Shown here: positions 7,071-13,823 of the stretch, in pieces | Numbering within the stretch: the first letter of the stretch is position 1 | How the letters are laid out: the number at the start of each line of letters is the position of its first letter | Origin: an uncultured bacterium | Lineage (GTDB): Bacteria; Patescibacteriota; Minisyncoccia; Phycocordibacterales; UBA1006 | Reading direction: 5' to 3' | NCBI GenBank assembly: GCA_937898165.1 | Contig: CALDKO010000115.1 | Location: forward strand, 1-15,623 | Length of the DNA stretch: 15,623 nt | Notes under the pieces: model-generated | Seen by the model: the letters and a program-made list of their open reading frames with translations, nothing else | What the model was told of the DNA's origin: nothing | The model's database searches: none | Position numbers and translations under genes: made by a program

Positions 7071-7412
7071 ATGAATGATGTAAAAAATACAAGAGGAAGA
7101 TCAACTCTTTTTATAAAGATTTTAGGAACTCTTATGAGTTTGTTTTTTCTAAAGCCTATAATTACTCTCATTATACATAGTATAAAGTATCCACAATATT
7201 TTATATATAATCTATTAAATCAAATTAAAGATCCTCTCTTTATACTTTTTATTCTGGCATCACTACTATCTTTAATATTTACAAATCTTATTATTAAGTC
7301 AAATAATGAAGTTAGAATTAAGAGAATTATTTATTTAATATTTTTTCTAATATTATTTATTCTCATGTGCGTATCTATATATTTTATATATTTTTACACA
7401 CCATTAAAATAG
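7071..7412 (+). CDS. Uncharacterised small membrane protein
   Basis: I do not recognise this 113-residue protein. It has a short charged N-terminus (MNDVKNTRGR), then three likely membrane helices at about 13-35, 56-75 and 85-109, and a short tail. The two loops are basic or mixed (SIKYPQYFIYN and IKSNNEVRIKR). Composition differs from the neighbours: the DNA is markedly more AT-rich, Ile and Phe dominate, and all four arginines are AGA, whereas the housekeeping genes here prefer CGT and CGA. That may reflect recent acquisition, fast evolution or simply membrane-protein composition. It lies divergent from topA with its own extended -10 promoter and converges on dprA, whose stop is 16 bases away. 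No clear terminator separates the two. Confidence 0.65.
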   Translation: MNDVKNTRGRSTLFIKILGTLMSLFFLKPIITLIIHSIKYPQYFIYNLLNQIKDPLFILFILASLLSLIFTNLIIKSNNEVRIKRIIYLIFFLILFILMCVSIYFIYFYTPLK

Positions 7413-7428
7413 TTCAGCTTCTAATTCC

Positions 7429-8283
7429 TTAGACTCTCCGTATTTCACCGCCGACCTCTTTAATTAATCCTTTTAATTCCATTTGTGACAGTAGTATACT
7501 TGCTTTATGGGTCGGAATATTCATTTCTCGTATTAATTCACCGCGTGGTTTTGAGCTCGATAGTAGACTAATCACTGATTCCTCGTCAGGACTGCACTGT
7601 GAGAATAAATCAGCAGGGGTTGATTCTGTTATCGTAAATCCAAGTGCTTCCAAAATATCCTGCGCGCAGGTAATCGGCGTCGCACCCAGTTTGATTAGTT
7701 CATTTGTTCCTTCAGATTTTGTTGAGAATATATTTCCAGGCACTGCCAGGACATCACGGTTGTATTCTGTTGCCAGTCGTGCGGTGACCCGTGTTCCGGA
7801 TTTGTTTTCAGCTTCGATCACCAATGTTGCATGAGCGAGCCCTGCCATCAACCTATTGCGTTGTACGAACGACCACAATGTTGCAGAAAAATCTGCATCA
7901 AATTCTGAAACTAATGCGCCACCTGATTGTAAAATTTCATGTGCCAGTTGGTATTGTGCTTTTGGATAGAGGACTTTATCATCAAGTCCAGAACCTGGAA
8001 ATGCGATGGTGAGTAATTTATTTTCCAGTGCAGCCTCGTGTGCTATACGATCAATACCATGAGCGAGACCTGACACAATCACAATAGGATAACCTGCAAG
8101 TCCTGCAATCAGTGTTCTGCATGCATCTTCGCCATATGATGTATATTTTCGTGATCCGACAACGCACAGGAATTTATATTTATTAAAATCTGGAAAGGTA
8201 CCACGGACAGATAATTGTTTTGGCGGTTGAGGGATATGATGAAGCGGTTCAGGGATTGTGAGAGGAACAATAGGAAAGTGCAT
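7429..8283 (-). CDS. dprA: DNA-processing protein DprA/Smf
   Basis: DprA binds incoming single-stranded DNA and loads RecA during natural transformation. The Rossmann-like core is clear: CVVGSRKYTSYG (40-51), VSGLAHGIDRIAHEAAL (70-86), TIAFPGSGLD (92-101), LVSEF (124-128), FVQRNRLMAGLAHATLVIEA (139-158), KSGTRVTARLA (161-171) and AVPGNIFSTKSEGTNELI (180-197). A C-terminal winged-helix domain follows (about 232-284). An N-terminal SAM domain is missing, as in shorter DprA proteins. The ATG at 8283 gives 284 residues. Upstream in-frame starts (ATG at 8301, TTG at 8355) would add hydrophobic residues unlike DprA and would be translated from promoter DNA. The promoter puts transcription at or next to the 8283 ATG. 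No other competence genes are in the window. Confidence 0.93.
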   Translation of the reverse strand: MHFPIVPLTIPEPLHHIPQPPKQLSVRGTFPDFNKYKFLCVVGSRKYTSYGEDACRTLIAGLAGYPIVIVSGLAHGIDRIAHEAALENKLLTIAFPGSGLDDKVLYPKAQYQLAHEILQSGGALVSEFDADFSATLWSFVQRNRLMAGLAHATLVIEAENKSGTRVTARLATEYNRDVLAVPGNIFSTKSEGTNELIKLGATPITCAQDILEALGFTITESTPADLFSQCSPDEESVISLLSSSKPRGELIREMNIPTHKASILLSQMELKGLIKEVGGEIRRV

Positions 8284-8285
8284 AA

Positions 8286-8319
8286 TTGAATATTTTATCA
8301 TAATATGTATACTGGTCAA
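8286..8319. promoter_or_regulatory. Interdigitated divergent promoters of dprA and the 62-residue gene
   Basis: The plus-strand promoter is TTGAAT (8286-8291), 16 bases, TATACT (8308-8313). The minus-strand promoter is TTGACC (8314-8319), 16 bases, TAAAAT (8292-8297). Each -10 lies inside the other's spacer, so one polymerase should exclude the other. The dprA -10 ends 8 bases before its ATG; the other gene gets a leader of about 10 bases. Confidence 0.65.
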
Positions 8320-8329
8320 AAAACATATT

Positions 8330-8518
8330 ATGGAAAAAGATAAGAAAGAAGACATATCTCATTTATTCAAACCCGGATATAAGTTCAAAGTTGAGAAATT
8401 TGATTTTGAATCGCCTGAGATTAAAGAAGAGATTGCAAATACGCACAGATTACAACAAGAGTGTATGGATCGAAAAATAATAGATCCTGAATCATTAGAA
8501 AGAAGAATGACTATTTAA
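8330..8518 (+). CDS. Uncharacterised 62-residue charged protein
   Basis: I do not recognise this short soluble protein. It is rich in Lys, Glu and Asp (MEKDKKEDISHLFKPGYKF) and probably ends in a helical segment (SPEIKEEIANTHRLQQECM and on to the C-terminus). The ATG at 8330 is preferred over in-frame codons further upstream because those lie in dprA's 5' end and in the promoter. It has a proper promoter (8286-8313) and a strong terminator 8 bases after its TAA, which supports a real, separately transcribed gene. Three of its four arginines are AGA. Opposed, overlapping promoters could couple its expression inversely to dprA; whether it functions with DprA is unknown. Confidence 0.65.
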   Translation: MEKDKKEDISHLFKPGYKFKVEKFDFESPEIKEEIANTHRLQQECMDRKIIDPESLERRMTI

Positions 8519-8525
8519 TACGTAT

Positions 8526-8553
8526 AAAGAAGCTGACAAAGCTTCTTTTTTTT
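8526..8553 (+). terminator. Intrinsic terminator containing a promoter element
   Basis: A 9-bp stem (8526-8534 with 8540-8548) with a GACAA loop is followed by a run of eight T's (8546-8553). It ends the 62-residue gene. Its loop carries the -35 hexamer of the serS promoter. Confidence 0.9.
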
Positions 8554-8561
8554 GGTATAGT
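8533..8561 (+). promoter_or_regulatory. serS promoter embedded in the preceding terminator
   Basis: CTGACA (8533-8538) in the hairpin loop is separated by 17 bases from TATAGT (8556-8561), which also carries an extended -10 TGG. The ATG at 8571 is 9 bases past the -10, giving an almost leaderless mRNA. Confidence 0.6.
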
Positions 8562-8570
8562 CATGTTTAT

Positions 8571-9836
8571 ATGTTGGATATCAAATTTATCCGGGAAAAC
8601 CCGGAATTAATAAAAGAGGCAATCGAGAAAAAATGCGTTGATTTGAATATTGATGATCTTATTTCCGTGGACCAAAAAAGACTTGAAAAACTGTCTCTTG
8701 TGGAGTCATTACGAGCTGAACAAAACTTGGTATCTGATAAAATTCCAAGTGCATCTGTTGAAGATCGTGCAGATTTGATTTCAAAAATGACCCTATTAAA
8801 GGAGGATTTAAAGAAACACGAGGATGAACTACGAGAAATCATGGCAGAATGGCAAAAGTTAATGTTATATGTTCCAAACATCCCAGACCCCGCTGCACCT
8901 ATTGGAAAATCTGATGCTGACAATGTTGTGATTGATACTTGGGGTGAAAAAACGGTATTTGATTTTGAACCAAAGGATCATATTGAAATCATGACAAAAC
9001 TTGGCATGGTAGATTTTGAGCGAGGGACAAAAGTACATGGTTTCCGTGGGTATTTCCTGACAGGAGATGGTGTACGATTATGTTTTGCGATTTGGAATTA
9101 TGCAATGGATTTTTGGAACACAAAAGGTTTTAATCCAATTATTCCACCGATTAACACTCGACGTGAAGCACTGCTTGGTTGTGGATTTATTCCCCAGGGT
9201 GAAGCTGATATTTATAAAGCACAGGATGACAGTTATTTTGTAGGAACATCAGAGGTCCCTTTAATGGGTATGTATATGAATGAAGTGCTGGATCATTCAC
9301 AACTACCAATTAAAATGCTTGGATTTTCACCATGTTTTAGATTAGAGGTAGGAAGTCATACAAAAGATGTAAAAGGTTTGATACGTGTTCATGAATTTTA
9401 TAAATTTGAACAAGTGGTATTATGCGAAGGAACACATGATGAGTCATTAAAATTCCACGCAGAATTACAGGAAAATACAGAGTCATTCATACAATCATTA
9501 GGTATTCCATATCACGTGGTTGATGCATGTACTGGTGACATGGGACTAGGAAAAGTTCGCATGTACGATATTGAGTTATGGGTTCCAAAAGAGGAAACCT
9601 ATCGTGAAATTTCATCAGCATCATATTTTCATGATTTCCAAACTCGACGTTTGAATATTCGATACAAAGATGTCGATGGTAAAATGAGGTTTACTCATTC
9701 ATTGAATTGTACTGCGATTCCGACACCTCGAATTTTGGTATCGTTGGTTGAAAATTTTCAACAGGCAGATGGAACTATTAAAATTCCAGACGTGTTACAG
9801 AAATATATGAACGGACGTGAATATATTGGAAAATAA
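8571..9836 (+). CDS. serS: Serine--tRNA ligase
   Basis: SerRS charges tRNA-Ser (and tRNA-Sec where present) with serine. The 421-residue length is typical. The N-terminal helical arm that grips the tRNA's long variable arm spans about residues 1-100 and starts MLDIKFIRENPELIKEAI. The class II catalytic domain follows, with the substrate-binding TSEVP (226-230), motif 2 FRLEVGSHTKDVKGLIRVHEF written here as two parts, FRLEVGSHTKDVKG (256-269) and LIRVHEF (270-276), then TGDMGLGKVRMYDIELW (321-337), REISSAS and motif 3 around TAIPTPRILVSLVENFQ with Arg387. The ATG at 8571 opens the standard N-terminus; there is no Shine-Dalgarno sequence. It has its own promoter and a terminator immediately downstream (9842-9868). 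Confidence 0.97.
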   Translation: MLDIKFIRENPELIKEAIEKKCVDLNIDDLISVDQKRLEKLSLVESLRAEQNLVSDKIPSASVEDRADLISKMTLLKEDLKKHEDELREIMAEWQKLMLYVPNIPDPAAPIGKSDADNVVIDTWGEKTVFDFEPKDHIEIMTKLGMVDFERGTKVHGFRGYFLTGDGVRLCFAIWNYAMDFWNTKGFNPIIPPINTRREALLGCGFIPQGEADIYKAQDDSYFVGTSEVPLMGMYMNEVLDHSQLPIKMLGFSPCFRLEVGSHTKDVKGLIRVHEFYKFEQVVLCEGTHDESLKFHAELQENTESFIQSLGIPYHVVDACTGDMGLGKVRMYDIELWVPKEETYREISSASYFHDFQTRRLNIRYKDVDGKMRFTHSLNCTAIPTPRILVSLVENFQQADGTIKIPDVLQKYMNGREYIGK

Positions 9837-9841
9837 TTTTG

Positions 9842-9868
9842 AAAAAGTCATGCACTGCGTGGCTTTTT
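9842..9868 (+). terminator. serS terminator
   Basis: A 12-bp stem with two G-U pairs (9842-9853 with 9857-9868) and a 3-base loop ends in five T's. It begins 6 bases after the serS stop and ends just before the extended -10 of the next promoter. Confidence 0.85.
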
Positions 9869-9869
9869 C

Positions 9870-9878
9870 TGTTATACT
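9870..9878 (+). promoter_or_regulatory. Extended -10 promoter of the ftsQ-like gene
   Basis: TGT-TATACT (hexamer 9873-9878) directly follows the serS terminator, with no good -35 box. Transcription would begin near 9885, before an ATG at 9888 and a Shine-Dalgarno site serving the ATG at 9906. Confidence 0.6.
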
Positions 9879-9892
9879 GATAACAATATGGA

Positions 9893-9897
9893 AGGAG
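9893..9897 (+). promoter_or_regulatory. Shine-Dalgarno site deciding the ftsQ start
   Basis: AGGAG within AAGGAGAA lies 8 bases before the ATG at 9906. It is the only convincing ribosome-binding site in the window and argues for 9906 over the in-frame ATG at 9888, which lies upstream of this site. Confidence 0.65.
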
Positions 9898-9905
9898 AAC
9901 CAGTA

Positions 9906-10790
9906 ATGATATATGAAGATAAGAAAGAAAAAATACCTCGAAAAGATACGCGAGCATCTTTTTTGGTGCGAGTGTTATTTTCAATATTACTGTTGGCGAT
10001 AATTATTGCCAGTGTAACTATTGCAATATTACGCAGTGATGCATATCAATTTAAGAATGTTAGGGTTTTTGGGCCAATCACATTTTCATCTGACGATGTC
10101 GTGCAGTTTACTCATGAATATTGGGGTGGTCATTATTTTAAATCAATTCCAAAAACCAGTACTATATTTTTTTCAAAAGAAACATTTCAGAAACAACTTT
10201 TGGAACGGTTTCCAGTAATTGATATGGCTTATATTTCATTACCTGAACCAGATATACTGGAAATTCATATACAGGAACATGCTCCAAAAATTGTTTGGTG
10301 TTTCCAGGATCAAACATGTGGATTTGTTAATGATCAAGGTGTGTTATACGCAAACGCTCCTCATTTTTCTGACGGTGTGTATCCAATCTTTCAATCTCAA
10401 TCAGCTGATTCTTTTGTTAATCAAATTGGGAAAGAGGTAATTCACCCAGACCTTATGAATAGATATATTAATTTATTTACCCGATTACAGTCAGATGAAA
10501 TGACTTTGTCTAAAACATTGTTTTACGAAGACGGCGACATTGCGTTTTCAATTGATACACTGTTCGGTTTATATGTAAAGAATGAAGCAAAATTATTAGG
10601 AAAAATTGATCAAGATGATGATCTTTTTGTAAAATATTTAGGTATAGGATTATCCAGCGATGCGTTTAAAAAACAATTCATAAGTAACCCAAAAGACTTG
10701 GAATATATTGATATGCGTTTTACGGGAAAGATTCTCTATAAATTTTTGAGTAATAAAAAACCAATAGAAAATATAGAAAAAACAGACTAG
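9906..10790 (+). CDS. ftsQ: FtsQ/DivIB-like cell-division protein with POTRA domain
   Basis: FtsQ/DivIB is a bitopic membrane protein that bridges early and late divisome proteins. From the ATG at 9906 it has 294 residues: a basic cytoplasmic tail (MIYEDKKEKIPRKDTRA), one membrane helix at about 19-42, then an outer domain starting with a POTRA-like segment (about 48-124; YQFKNVRVFGPITFSSDDVV through DILEIHIQEHAPK). This leads into the DivIB-style stretch CGFVNDQGVLYANAP (138-152), a common feature of the family. Two cysteines (132 and 138) sit close together in the outer domain and could form a disulphide. It stands alone here, not in a dcw cluster with ftsA and ftsZ. It follows serS but has its own promoter. 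The topology and POTRA are clear; calling it FtsQ relies on overall resemblance. Confidence 0.75.
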   Translation: MIYEDKKEKIPRKDTRASFLVRVLFSILLLAIIIASVTIAILRSDAYQFKNVRVFGPITFSSDDVVQFTHEYWGGHYFKSIPKTSTIFFSKETFQKQLLERFPVIDMAYISLPEPDILEIHIQEHAPKIVWCFQDQTCGFVNDQGVLYANAPHFSDGVYPIFQSQSADSFVNQIGKEVIHPDLMNRYINLFTRLQSDEMTLSKTLFYEDGDIAFSIDTLFGLYVKNEAKLLGKIDQDDDLFVKYLGIGLSSDAFKKQFISNPKDLEYIDMRFTGKILYKFLSNKKPIENIEKTD

Positions 10791-10819
10791 TTGACACTGG
10801 TATTGATTTATAATAGATT
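10791..10819 (+). promoter_or_regulatory. Promoter of the 92-residue gene
   Basis: A consensus TTGACA (10791-10796) abuts the ftsQ stop codon, with a -10 TAGATT (10814-10819) 17 bases away. A perfect TATAAT (10809-10814) also exists but only 12 bases from the -35. Either gives a leader of about 10-15 bases. Confidence 0.55.
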
Positions 10820-10834
10820 GATAAAAAATATCAT

Positions 10835-11113
10835 ATGCTTACTAAAAAACAGGAAACATTAGATTTTCTAAAACAACTATCTCCCGTCGATCAATTAAAA
10901 TGGTTACAGGAACACTTAGAGCCAAGCAAGGCACATATTACCGCAGGGTTGAAAAAAGAAGTACCTAGTCGAGCAGAACTGGAATCGACACTCTCATCAA
11001 TCTTGATAGGAATTTTTAATTCTGTGCATGATGATGAAATGAATCTAATTACTGATTCCGAACAGCTTTTTGTAAATTTTCAAAAGAATTTCAAATCTGT
11101 GGAGATGGTGTAA
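10835..11113 (+). CDS. Uncharacterised 92-residue protein
   Basis: I do not recognise this small soluble protein. It appears mostly helical: KKQETLDFLKQLSPVDQLKW at the start, then a segment with ITAGLKKEVPSRAELESTL, a more hydrophobic stretch SSILIGIFNSV (about 54-64) too short and weak for a confident membrane helix, and an acidic DDEMNLITDSEQLF near the end. The ATG at 10835 has no Shine-Dalgarno sequence. There is no terminator between ftsQ and this gene, so some co-transcription is possible, but a consensus -35 box begins directly after the ftsQ stop. A terminator follows 14 bases after its TAA. Nothing in the sequence indicates a function. Confidence 0.65.
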   Translation: MLTKKQETLDFLKQLSPVDQLKWLQEHLEPSKAHITAGLKKEVPSRAELESTLSSILIGIFNSVHDDEMNLITDSEQLFVNFQKNFKSVEMV

Positions 11114-11126
11114 TTTAATTTTTTAT

Positions 11127-11154
11127 AAAGACTTTTATTGTAAAGGTCTTTTTT
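11127..11154 (+). terminator. Intrinsic terminator
   Basis: An 11-bp stem with one G-U pair (11127-11137 with 11141-11151) and a 3-base loop ends in a T-run to 11154. It terminates the 92-residue gene. Confidence 0.85.
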
Positions 11155-11155
11155 A

Positions 11156-11183
11156 TTTACAAAAAATATTAATCAGGTAATGT
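11156..11183 (+). promoter_or_regulatory. Possible dus promoter, leaderless type
   Basis: TTTACA (11156-11161) directly after the terminator T-run is 16 bases from TAATGT (11178-11183), which ends 6 bases before the ATG at 11190. The -10 is imperfect, so this is tentative. Confidence 0.35.
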
Positions 11184-11189
11184 GTGTAT

Positions 11190-12248
11190 ATGAATTTTTG
11201 GGCATATTTATCAAAACCCTTTTTTGCGCTGGCACCGATGGCAGATGTAACTGACGCGGCTTTTCGTCGTGTTATTGCAAAATATGGAAAACCAGATGTA
11301 ACCTGGACGGAATTTGTTTCTGCTGACGGTTTATGTCATCCAAAAGGTCGCGAAAAACTATTAAAAGATCTGGAATATTCTGAAGTTGAACGACCCATTG
11401 TTGCTCAGCTATTTTCAAGTAATCCGGACAATATGCGTACCGCGTGCAAATTATGTGCAGAACTTGGATTTGATGGAATCGATATCAACATGGGTTGCCC
11501 TGATAAAACAATTGAAAAACAAGGTTGTGGTTCTGCGATGATTAAAACACCAGAGATTGCAATTCAAGTTATCAATGCGGCAAAACAGGGGATTAATGAT
11601 TCGGGAAAAGATATTCCATTATCAGTAAAAACACGCGTAGGTTATTCACGTGATGAAATTGATACTTGGGTAAAATTGTTATTGGAACAAAATCTTGCAG
11701 CGTTGACCATTCATGCACGAACACGAAAGGATTTATCACAGGTTCCAGCAAACTGGAATTATGTAAAACGTGTCGTTGAATTAAAAAATAAAATCGCACC
11801 AGAAACAGTTATAATTGGAAACGGCGATGTGTCTGATATGAATGATGGGATTGAAAAAGTAAAAGAAACAGGTTGCGATGGAATTATGATTGGACGTGCA
11901 GTGTTCGGTAATCCATGGATTTTCAATAAAGATATCTCAATAAAGAAAAAGGGAACATGGAAACAAAATATATTTTTACGAATGCTACCAAATGCATGGT
12001 CTAAAAAGATCATGGGTGATTCGCGTTATACTATTTCAGATATTCCACTCGATAAAAAATTAGCAGTTATGGTTGAACACACAGAACTGTTTGATGAATT
12101 ACTTGGTCGTGACAAAAACTTTGCTGTAATGAAAAAGCATTATAAGGCCTATGCAACAGGTTTTCCAGGAGCAAAGGAGTTGCGAATAAAGTTAATGGAG
12201 TCCAAGAATAAAGAAGAGGTAAAGGAAATAGTTGATGCATTTATTTAA
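11190..12248 (+). CDS. dusB: tRNA-dihydrouridine synthase
   Basis: Dus enzymes are FMN-dependent and reduce uridines to dihydrouridine in the tRNA D-loop. The ATG at 11190 gives 352 residues; a GTG two codons upstream is possible but less likely. The TIM-barrel signature runs in order: FFALAPMADVTDAAFRRVI near the start, DGIDINMGCPDKTIEKQGCG with the catalytic cysteine of the GCPD motif, LSVKTRVGY, LTIHARTRKDLSQVPANW with FMN- and substrate-binding His and Arg residues, IIGNGDV and the phosphate-binding GCDGIMIGRAVFGNPWIF. The C-terminal helical tRNA-binding domain follows. The bacterial DusB class is the best guess for the subfamily, since the start and length fit, but DusA/B/C are not cleanly separated by eye. 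No terminator separates it from the gene at 12317. Confidence 0.9.
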   Translation: MNFWAYLSKPFFALAPMADVTDAAFRRVIAKYGKPDVTWTEFVSADGLCHPKGREKLLKDLEYSEVERPIVAQLFSSNPDNMRTACKLCAELGFDGIDINMGCPDKTIEKQGCGSAMIKTPEIAIQVINAAKQGINDSGKDIPLSVKTRVGYSRDEIDTWVKLLLEQNLAALTIHARTRKDLSQVPANWNYVKRVVELKNKIAPETVIIGNGDVSDMNDGIEKVKETGCDGIMIGRAVFGNPWIFNKDISIKKKGTWKQNIFLRMLPNAWSKKIMGDSRYTISDIPLDKKLAVMVEHTELFDELLGRDKNFAVMKKHYKAYATGFPGAKELRIKLMESKNKEEVKEIVDAFI

Positions 12249-12264
12249 AATATATCTAGGTGTT

Positions 12265-12303
12265 TGACATAAATATTTATATTGTGTATTATCTGTTATA
12301 ATT
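12265..12303 (+). promoter_or_regulatory. Tandem promoters of the 90-residue gene
   Basis: TTGACA (12265-12270), 17 bases, TATTAT (12288-12293) is near consensus. Ten bases downstream an extended -10, TGT-TATAAT (hexamer 12298-12303), forms a second start. Leaders would be about 17 and 7 bases. Confidence 0.7.
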
Positions 12304-12316
12304 AAATATAAATAAA

Positions 12317-12589
12317 ATGGATTTTTATTCATGGCAAACAAACAGAACGCAAAAAATTACCTTAAGCGATAATGCAAGGGTGATTGAAAACTTTAAGCCT
12401 GGTGTTGTTTTTACATTAGGTAAAAGTGACCAAAAAAGAAGAATCATAGAAACCCCTGATCATGAAAGAGGATGGTTTAAAATTGAAGTTCAGTGGGGAT
12501 CTAAATGGGTTGCAGGAACAATCACACACGACATACTCAAGTCTTATTTGGATAGAAATCAAGTTTTCTTTGTTTCGGCCAATGATTAA
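12317..12589 (+). CDS. Uncharacterised 90-residue protein
   Basis: I do not recognise this protein. It is probably beta-rich: alternating hydrophobic and charged strands such as QKITLSDNARVIENF, GVVFTLGKSD, RRIIETPD, GWFKIEVQWGSKWVAGTI and VFFVSAND, with several tryptophans, suggest a small barrel or SH3-like fold, though this is inference. No membrane segment or signal is seen. The ATG at 12317 is preceded by A/T-rich DNA without a Shine-Dalgarno sequence. Two tandem promoters stand in front, one with a consensus -35, and a strong terminator follows 13 bases after its stop, so expression may be high compared with neighbours. Confidence 0.65.
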   Translation: MDFYSWQTNRTQKITLSDNARVIENFKPGVVFTLGKSDQKRRIIETPDHERGWFKIEVQWGSKWVAGTITHDILKSYLDRNQVFFVSAND

Positions 12590-12602
12590 TGAGTAGATGT
12601 AT

Positions 12603-12632
12603 AAAACTACTGCCTCCGGGAGTAGTTTTTTT
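12603..12632 (+). terminator. Intrinsic terminator before dnaX
   Basis: A 9-bp stem (12603-12611 with 12621-12629) closes a 9-base GC-rich loop and is followed by a seven-T run (12626-12632). It ends the 90-residue gene, and the dnaX extended -10 follows 14 bases later. Confidence 0.88.
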
Positions 12633-12645
12633 ATTGATTAAAATC

Positions 12646-12654
12646 TGCTATAAT
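12646..12654 (+). promoter_or_regulatory. Extended -10 promoter of dnaX
   Basis: TGC-TATAAT (hexamer 12649-12654) is a consensus extended -10 element ending 8 bases before the ATG at 12663. There is no good -35; the upstream DNA is the terminator T-tract. The mRNA should be leaderless or nearly so. Confidence 0.65.
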
Positions 12655-12662
12655 CAGCTGAT

Positions 12663-13703
12663 ATGTCACATGTTGCACTCTATCGAAAATACAGACCAAC
12701 AACCTTTACAGATGTACAGGGGCAGGAAGCTGCGGTTGATTATCTGGAATCAATTATTAACAGTCGTCGCATTCCACATGCAATTTTATTGACTGGATCA
12801 CGTGGAATTGGAAAAACGACGTTGGCACGTATATTTGCAAAATCTTTAGGAATTGATACTCATGATATTTATGAAATTGACGCTGCGTCAAACAACAGTG
12901 TCGATGATGTTCGTACATTAATCGAGGAGGTAAACACATTACCACTTTCTTCAGAATATAAAATGTATATTTTGGACGAGGTGCACATGTTTTCAAAGCA
13001 AGCTTTTAATGCGTTATTAAAAGTATTAGAAGAACCACCAAAACATGTATTGTTTGTATTTGCTACCACAGAACTGCATAAAGTTATCCCAACCGTTATT
13101 TCACGCTGTCAGGTAATTCATTTAAAAAAACCAACCGTAAAAATATTAACAGAGCAAGTTGTTTCTATAGCAAAACAGGAAGGTAAAACTATTTCGTCAG
13201 AACATGCGGCAATGATCGCAGAGCGTGCAAATGGATCATTTCGTGATGCGTTGGTGTTGCTGGATCAAGTGATTGAACAATCTACAGGAGATGTAATTAC
13301 TGAAATAGATATTGAGCGATTGGGACTTCGTGTTGTTGATCATTTAGCATTCGAATTTATGAGTGAACTTGAAAAAGGGAACTCAGGACGATTGATGGAA
13401 ATTGTACGATCAGTTTCAAATAATGACGAAAAACCAGTACTTGAATTTTTAGAGAAATTATTACGTATTATGCGTTTTACATTATACGTACAACACGCTC
13501 CAACTCTTTGGGTGGAGGCACAGTCAGAATTGGCAGATGATCAAATTCAGTTTATAGAAAATTGGGCAGTTACAAAATTCGTTACTACTGATCGGCTAGC
13601 ACAATTTTTACATGTGTACGACAGTGTGAAAAAATCAACCATTCCTGCAATCCCATTAGAACTTGCAATTATTGAGATTTTAGGTAATAATACCAATCAT
13701 TAA
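12663..13703 (+). CDS. dnaX: DNA polymerase III clamp-loader subunit DnaX (short, gamma-like)
   Basis: DnaX is the ATPase of the clamp loader that places the beta clamp on DNA. The 346-residue protein begins LYRKYRPTTFTDVQGQ, with Walker A GSRGIGKT (45-52), Walker B ILDEVH (103-108), the FNALLKVLEEPP block (115-126), FATTE (133-137) and the SRC motif (147-149) that carries the arginine finger. Lid and collar domains follow. Two parts are missing. The four-cysteine zinc module normally found between the Walker A helix and the EIDAAS segment is gone: FAKSLGIDTHDIYEIDAASN runs straight through. There is also no tau extension, so only a gamma-like form can be made. The ATG at 12663 fits the family N-terminus. 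It has its own promoter; a tRNA gene follows 23 bases after the stop. Confidence 0.93.
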   Translation: MSHVALYRKYRPTTFTDVQGQEAAVDYLESIINSRRIPHAILLTGSRGIGKTTLARIFAKSLGIDTHDIYEIDAASNNSVDDVRTLIEEVNTLPLSSEYKMYILDEVHMFSKQAFNALLKVLEEPPKHVLFVFATTELHKVIPTVISRCQVIHLKKPTVKILTEQVVSIAKQEGKTISSEHAAMIAERANGSFRDALVLLDQVIEQSTGDVITEIDIERLGLRVVDHLAFEFMSELEKGNSGRLMEIVRSVSNNDEKPVLEFLEKLLRIMRFTLYVQHAPTLWVEAQSELADDQIQFIENWAVTKFVTTDRLAQFLHVYDSVKKSTIPAIPLELAIIEILGNNTNH

Positions 13704-13726
13704 AGGCCTTTCGGGGCATTTAATAT

Positions 13727-13797
13727 TGCCAGATCGTCTAATGGTAGGACAACGGTTTTTGGTGCCGTTTATCTTGGTTCGAGTCCAAGTCTGGCAG
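13727..13797 (+). tRNA. tRNA-Gln (anticodon UUG)
   Basis: The sequence folds into a full cloverleaf: a 7-bp acceptor stem (13727-13733 with 13790-13796), a 4-bp D stem, a 5-bp anticodon stem (13752-13756 with 13764-13768) with a 7-base loop whose anticodon is TTG (13759-13761), and a 5-bp T arm with loop TTCGAGT. The U1-A72 pair and G73 discriminator match known bacterial tRNA-Gln identity features. The 3' CCA is not encoded (CAG follows), so a CCA-adding enzyme is needed. It lies just behind dnaX and no separate promoter is evident. Confidence 0.95.
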
Positions 13798-13823
13798 CAG
13801 TCTAGATTTAATAATATATAGCA

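Noticed and set aside
8284..8355. Hydrophobic N-terminal extension of DprA that would look like a membrane anchor
   Set aside because: It overlaps the divergent promoters and the other gene's start. DprA is cytosolic, and the predicted transcription start is at the 8283 ATG.
13120..13128. Run of seven A's in dnaX resembling a frameshift site, as in the tau/gamma switch of E. coli
   Set aside because: It lies at about residue 155, inside the ATPase core, and there is no tau-like extension in another frame. A slip would only truncate the protein, so it looks like ordinary Lys-Lys coding.
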